From NCBI GenBank assembly GCA_963669155.1, contig OZ022589.1:12578848-12642847 (forward strand): a stretch of 64,000 nucleotides of DNA, given 5' to 3'. Both the position numbers and the translations under genes were made by a program. The notes under the pieces were generated by a model. It did not search any database. It saw nothing but the letters and a program-made list of their open reading frames with translations, and was not told where the DNA came from. How positions within the stretch are numbered: position 1 is the first letter of the stretch; each line of letters opens with the position of its first letter. This document shows positions 60,286-64,000 of this stretch, in pieces. This DNA is from Arbacia lixula. Lineage: Eukaryota > Echinodermata > Echinoidea > Arbacioida > Arbaciidae.

Positions 60286-60364
60286 TGAATATAATATTAA
60301 TTAAATGATCAATGAAAAAGAAATACATTTAGGGAAAATATATCCTCTTTTAGTAAGTACTCAC

Positions 60365-60569
60365 CCATCCATTCTGACATCTGGGAGTGACCTGTTGACT
60401 GATATCATATCGCTGGCCAGCAGGTTGAACTGGTTGATCCGAAACATCTCGTTCTTGAGCGACTCCTTATCCTGTGGGATAATCACCGCCTTCCCCATCT
60501 CGCCCGGACCGTTGGGGTCGTGACGAACCTTGGGCGGGGCTTGCTTCGGTGGTGCGTGCTCGTGTCCAC
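60365..60569 (-). CDS. GALNT1/13: GALNT1/13-like exon: stem end and start of catalytic domain
   Basis: First visible exon, 205 nt, coding about 68 residues. It begins with a Pro/His-rich stem piece ([17 protein letters not shown]), then [24 protein letters not shown] and [11 protein letters not shown]. The last blocks align with the region of GALNT1/13 just before the catalytic domain. NRS is a possible N-glycosylation sequon. The donor is strong: GG|GTGAGT with the intron starting at 60364. The acceptor TTAG at 60573-60570 is the best available, because an in-frame TGA lies at 60591-60589, but its pyrimidine tract is weak, so the exon could start slightly further downstream. The first base is codon position 2 (upstream intron phase 1). 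An alternative acceptor would alter only the poorly conserved stem residues. Confidence 0.9.
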
Positions 60570-63500
60570 CTAACCATACCAACACAGATCAACATCAACA
60601 TCATTATATGTACAGTATTAGTGTTTATGCAGTCACTTACCAAAGATAACTTTGTTACTAGTACTGTACCAAAGAATTTAAGGAATCAGGCTTGACTAGC
60701 ACTTGTGCTTACTTCTGATTCCTGTTAACAACGTTTTCACTTTTGTACAAAATTGTTTAAAATGCTGCATCACAGAAACATGCCTTATTTCTCCATTCAT
60801 TGTTAGATATTCTTGCCAGTTTTGTTTGTTTATTTGGGTGGGGGGATATATGTTTTCTTTCTTTCTTTTTTTATTCATGAGCATACAATTTTTTGTATTG
60901 CTTTTGTTGATGTTGGTAATAAATTCAAATTCAAATTCAAATCAGAACAAGGACTCTGTCATTGCAAAGGGGTTAACTACACTGTACACCCACAGAGGAA
61001 AGGCAATTACAAAGATACATTTGCTGAAAATATGAATGGCAAATTCATACTGCACCATGTGTAAGTATGGTATATCATATTCTTTCTTTCTTTTTTAATA
61101 GATTAAGTAGGCCTGAGTCGAATCGATTATTAAGCCGGTGTTCGATCGAAGAAGTCGAACTCCGATTTCGTTTTGATGAATTCGATGCATCGATGAAATT
61201 ACCAAATTGACTAGAAAACACAAAATCTTTTGTTTGATAGTCCTGTTATACACAATTTATCTTCATATTTTCACAATCTTAATTTGCTTACTTGGTTCCT
61301 ACTCTCTTTTGTGAGTTTTGCAGGTAACGCATCAAGAGAATGAACAGGTCGCTTGATGATCAAGCAGCTACTACATACTACTTGGATTTGATTCGTTCAC
61401 TATTATATACAGCGCAACGCCACAACAAACAATTGTCCATAGACTTTGTACAACGGATAGCATCGTGTGTTGTGAAAACCCGGAAATACAGTGGCAATCG
61501 TGCGTAAGGCTCATTTGCATACACGCTGCCGACGTACAGACTAATAGAGCGTCTCCGTACAGCGATTCGGAGACCACTGATTGGTGCATCGCGTAGATCA
61601 CGTCATAACCACGTGGTCGCCAAAATAGTGATAACGATATCCGGTCACGTTGTCCGAAACCCGGAAGCGATTTTTCGACGCATTAGGGTTACGGGAAAAA
61701 AAAATCGCAACCCGGAAGCTGATTGACTTTCTGCCCGTTGCAATAGACTCTACAGATTCCAACCTACATACATGTATACGATGCCATATTGACGCTAATT
61801 TGTAAGATTTTGACGGAAAAACAAGAAGTAATCGAAATTCGCTTACATGTGCAGTATTGGTGAGAAAATAGATTCTCCGAGAATACCTTTCATAATTCAT
61901 ATAAAATAAAGGAAAGTGAAATTCTAGGTCGATTTTGGTACGAGGTGATAGAGAATTGCACGCTTGTTTTGGTGGAATACTATGTGGGGAAATAGAAGGA
62001 TTGCACTGCGTATGCTTACTATATTTTCATTCATAAATTGGCTCTTGGCAGTGGCTGGGTGACGTCATGTATCGATGCATCGATGTTCGATCGGCGCAAA
62101 GCCATCGAACACCGGTTTCTGAAAAAATCGATATGACTCAGGCTTAAGATTAAGAACAACTAGTAGAATGTATAAAACCACTTCATGTAAAGAATCAAAA
62201 TTTACTGAAATTTTGAGGCAAAAATATGGTCCGATACCGGAAGAAAACTAATGGCATGTATCTAAAAAGATATTAATTTCTAATAAATGACTAGGTCCAT
62301 ATCAACAAACTATACATTTCCAGGATGTACTTGAAGAACACAGAAAACATTGAGAGGTGCACTAGTAAAACTGATTCAATATCATGGCCTTTCCTGTAAT
62401 ATCAGAAGCATGTTGACATCTCGTTAATTTTCAACTGCCAGCAAGTTGCTTAAATGATATCTTTTTTTCTCTACACTGCACTTCAACCAATTCTTACTAG
62501 CATCAAATTTCCCAAAGTGTAGTTAGGATACTGGGATAAGGAACGCCATAATGCAGGGGTACTAGTAGTTAAAAAGCAATTTATGACTGTCTGTTGGTGA
62601 TTTTTGATGGCCTCCTTGGAGGACATGTAAATATTTTGCCTTGCCCATGACCTGCCCATGGCTGTATGAAAATACTCTAGAAAGTGCCCAAATGACAGAG
62701 GTGTGAGAGACACGTATGTCTTTCAGTCAGGTCAGCATCTCTGGTTGATAACACAACCCAAGTTTTATTAGAAGAGAAAGTAAGAAAACAATTTTCTTAT
62801 AGAATTAAGTGTTAATTTTACAGTATGGCTAATTGTCTTGATCTACAGTGTACCAATTCAAGCTCAAACTTATGGGTTAGGGTAAAGTTTTAACGGTCAG
62901 AGTATACATGTACAGCATGTGCAACTTTATAAGGTAAGTATGGTTTAGTTTCACAAGTATTCAATTTTGAAGGGTTATTTCAAGGCTTCGCTTTTAGACT
63001 AGATGAGAATTAAACACATGTGAGTAGACCAAATGGTAGTAAAAGATAGAATCACCAGTCCTGACGTGTATTTAGGTAAAAGACTGTCCACATGAAGCTC
63101 TTCCTCACCCAGACTATTTGCTGACTGATATTTGTAAATCACCCCACCATGCCCCCTCCCACCCACCCCACCCTCCAAATCTTGTGACAAATAGCAAAAT
63201 AGCTGGCAGGTAACCTATAATGCTAATGGAACTTCAGGCTATATTCCCAGATCACAAAATAGGTACATGTAACTATTTCATCAGCTGAAGGGGGATGCAA
63301 ACCCAGCATTTGTGACAGAGGCATAAACATACAACTTGTTTTTGTTGTTGCATATTTCAAATTCTTTGTGTCTGGTAAACTGTATGCCAGTGCCCTACAT
63401 TTTGACACCGTGTCCACACACACACAATTTATTACTGGTGTATACCGTTTTGATATGTGAAAATCTGTGGGTGAATTGTGTATAATGTAAAGAAAGTAGT

Positions 63501-64000
63501 AAACACCTGTACATTGTAGGATCTGGCATCATTTCCAACTAAACTATTGCTATACGATGATTATTTATTAAAGTACAATGTTTCTTTAGAGAGTTTCGGT
63601 ATAAACTTCTCTGTGTGTGGACACGCTGCAAGCTTCTACACCAGAGACATTCTAACAACAACCACTCAACCACCTACATGTATACAGTACATGCCTGTAT
63701 GACCCTCAGGGGAAAAACCTGTTTTTACACAATTACAAACTGTACAGGATAATGCACTTGTCTTGGGGCAAACAGACACCACATGGGGTTTATCACATAA
63801 GCATTGTTTTCTTTACCCCTGATCACAAGTACAAAATGTAGATGTAGTGTTTATATCTAATCTAGATAGGAGACGAAAGAAATCAAGCGAGAGAATAAGG
63901 AATGAAATATTTTTTTAAAAAGGGAAAATAAGAAAGGAAAGAAGATGAATGGGTAAAGTAGGAAGGGGGAAGGTTGGTGTTACAATGGGACAAACATACA
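60570..64000 (-). other. Region upstream of the first visible GALNT-like exon
   Basis: No upstream coding exon (cytoplasmic tail and transmembrane segment) is recognisable. It contains a short AATTCA tail-like repeat at about 60928-60942, a 1-kb inverted-repeat element at 61111-62143 and otherwise AT-rich DNA (62150-64000) without supported genes. The 110-codon hydrophobic open frame at 60703-61035 (+) has no start context or family likeness and is not called. Confidence 0.7.
61111..62143. mobile_element. 1-kb element with GCCTGAGTC inverted ends
   Basis: GCCTGAGTCGAATCGATTAT, GCCGGTGTTCGATCG at the left; CGATCGGCGC, ATCGAACACCGGTTTCTG, ATCGATATGACTCAGGC at the right. Flanking octamers TTAAGTAG and TTAAGATT share five bases and might be a decayed hAT-type 8-bp target duplication. 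Minus-strand open frames inside (61371-61601, 61598-61900) show no transposase motif. The interior is CpG-richer than its surroundings. Confidence 0.75.

Larger units (their letters stand above)
48575..60364 (-). other. 11.8-kb intron of the GALNT-like gene
   Basis: Runs from donor GTGAGT at 60364 to acceptor ACAG at 48575. It contains an inverted-repeat element ending 60 nt from the acceptor, a duplicated 330-bp block around 56.1-56.9 kb and several TTAA-ended elements. 50560-50840 and 51420-51790 are comparatively complex, non-repetitive DNA with no open frame. 51800-54500, except for a 22-base C run, and 55000-56070 show nothing I can support. Confidence 0.8.
18769..60569 (-). other. GALNT1/13: Partial GALNT1/13-like gene, four exons on the minus strand
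   Basis: Gene-level entry; the coding join is complement(18769..18939, 46101..46308, 48402..48574, 60365..60569), 757 nt, about 252 residues. The product transfers GalNAc from UDP-GalNAc to Ser/Thr, starting mucin-type O-glycosylation in the Golgi lumen (known for the family). Reading frame is kept across all three junctions: intron phases are 2, 1 and 2, and the open ends are phase 1 (upstream) and phase 2 (downstream). The order of conserved blocks matches the family: GPGEMGK stem end, [58 protein letters not shown] and [18 protein letters not shown] and DRRxGDRTLP point to the GALNT1/13 branch rather than T2, T5 or T11. Missing from the window: start codon and transmembrane anchor (right of 64000) and WGGENLE, the lectin domain and stop codon (left of 1). 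No frameshift or stop lies in the exons, so the gene looks functional. Confidence 0.93.

Noticed and set aside
60703-61035. 110-codon hydrophobic frame that could be the GALNT signal anchor exon
   Set aside because: It is on the plus strand, opposite to the gene, with low-complexity NSNSNSNQN and no matching splice logic.
61598-61900. 100-codon minus-strand frame as a transposase or an upstream GALNT exon
   Set aside because: It lies inside the GCCTGAGTC element, shows no catalytic or zinc-finger pattern and does not resemble the GALNT stem or anchor.

Overview
This is a eukaryotic, intron-dominated window. The only gene I can establish is an internal part of a polypeptide N-acetylgalactosaminyltransferase on the minus strand, closest to the vertebrate GALNT1/GALNT13 group from what I remember of those proteins. 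Four coding exons join in frame with canonical GT-AG borders: 60365-60569, 48402-48574, 46101-46308 and 18769-18939, in transcript order from right to left. Together they encode about 252 residues: the end of the lumenal stem and most of the GT-A catalytic domain, including the [21 protein letters not shown] and GGFNWKL segments. The exons for the membrane anchor should lie to the right of base 64000. The exons for the WGGENLE motif and the ricin-type lectin domain should lie to the left of base 1. I searched both flanks by eye and did not find them.

The host is most likely a marine invertebrate, plausibly a deuterostome such as an echinoderm, hemichordate or cephalochordate. Supporting points are the GALNT1/13-like sequence, very long introns, AT-rich composition, frequent self-complementary ACATGTACATGT words, long CT/GA microsatellites and a dense load of short inverted-repeat transposons. 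I cannot name the species.

Layout: 1-18768 lies downstream of the last visible exon and holds a 5-copy satellite, several miniature transposons (MITEs), a 700-bp pyrimidine tract and a CCCT/GAGAGG tract pair. 18940-46100 is a 27-kb intron with at least a dozen MITEs, a 1.2-kb minisatellite and a purine tract, and it ends in a TCC array 29 nt from a splice donor. 46309-48401 is a 2.1-kb intron. 48575-60364 is an 11.8-kb intron with several inverted-repeat elements. 60570-64000 lies upstream of the first visible exon and contains a 1-kb element with 5'-GCCTGAGTC ends.

The most interesting structure is the set of non-autonomous inverted-repeat families. At least five unrelated-looking families end in TTAA on both sides, the target used by piggyBac-type transposases. 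They include a 371-bp near-complete foldback family (5 copies) and an ultra-short 91-bp family. No transposase gene is present in the window. I see no bacterial-type operon, CRISPR array, rRNA or tRNA, and no convincing undescribed protein system. Nearly all other open frames are translations of microsatellites, MITEs or random AT-rich DNA.
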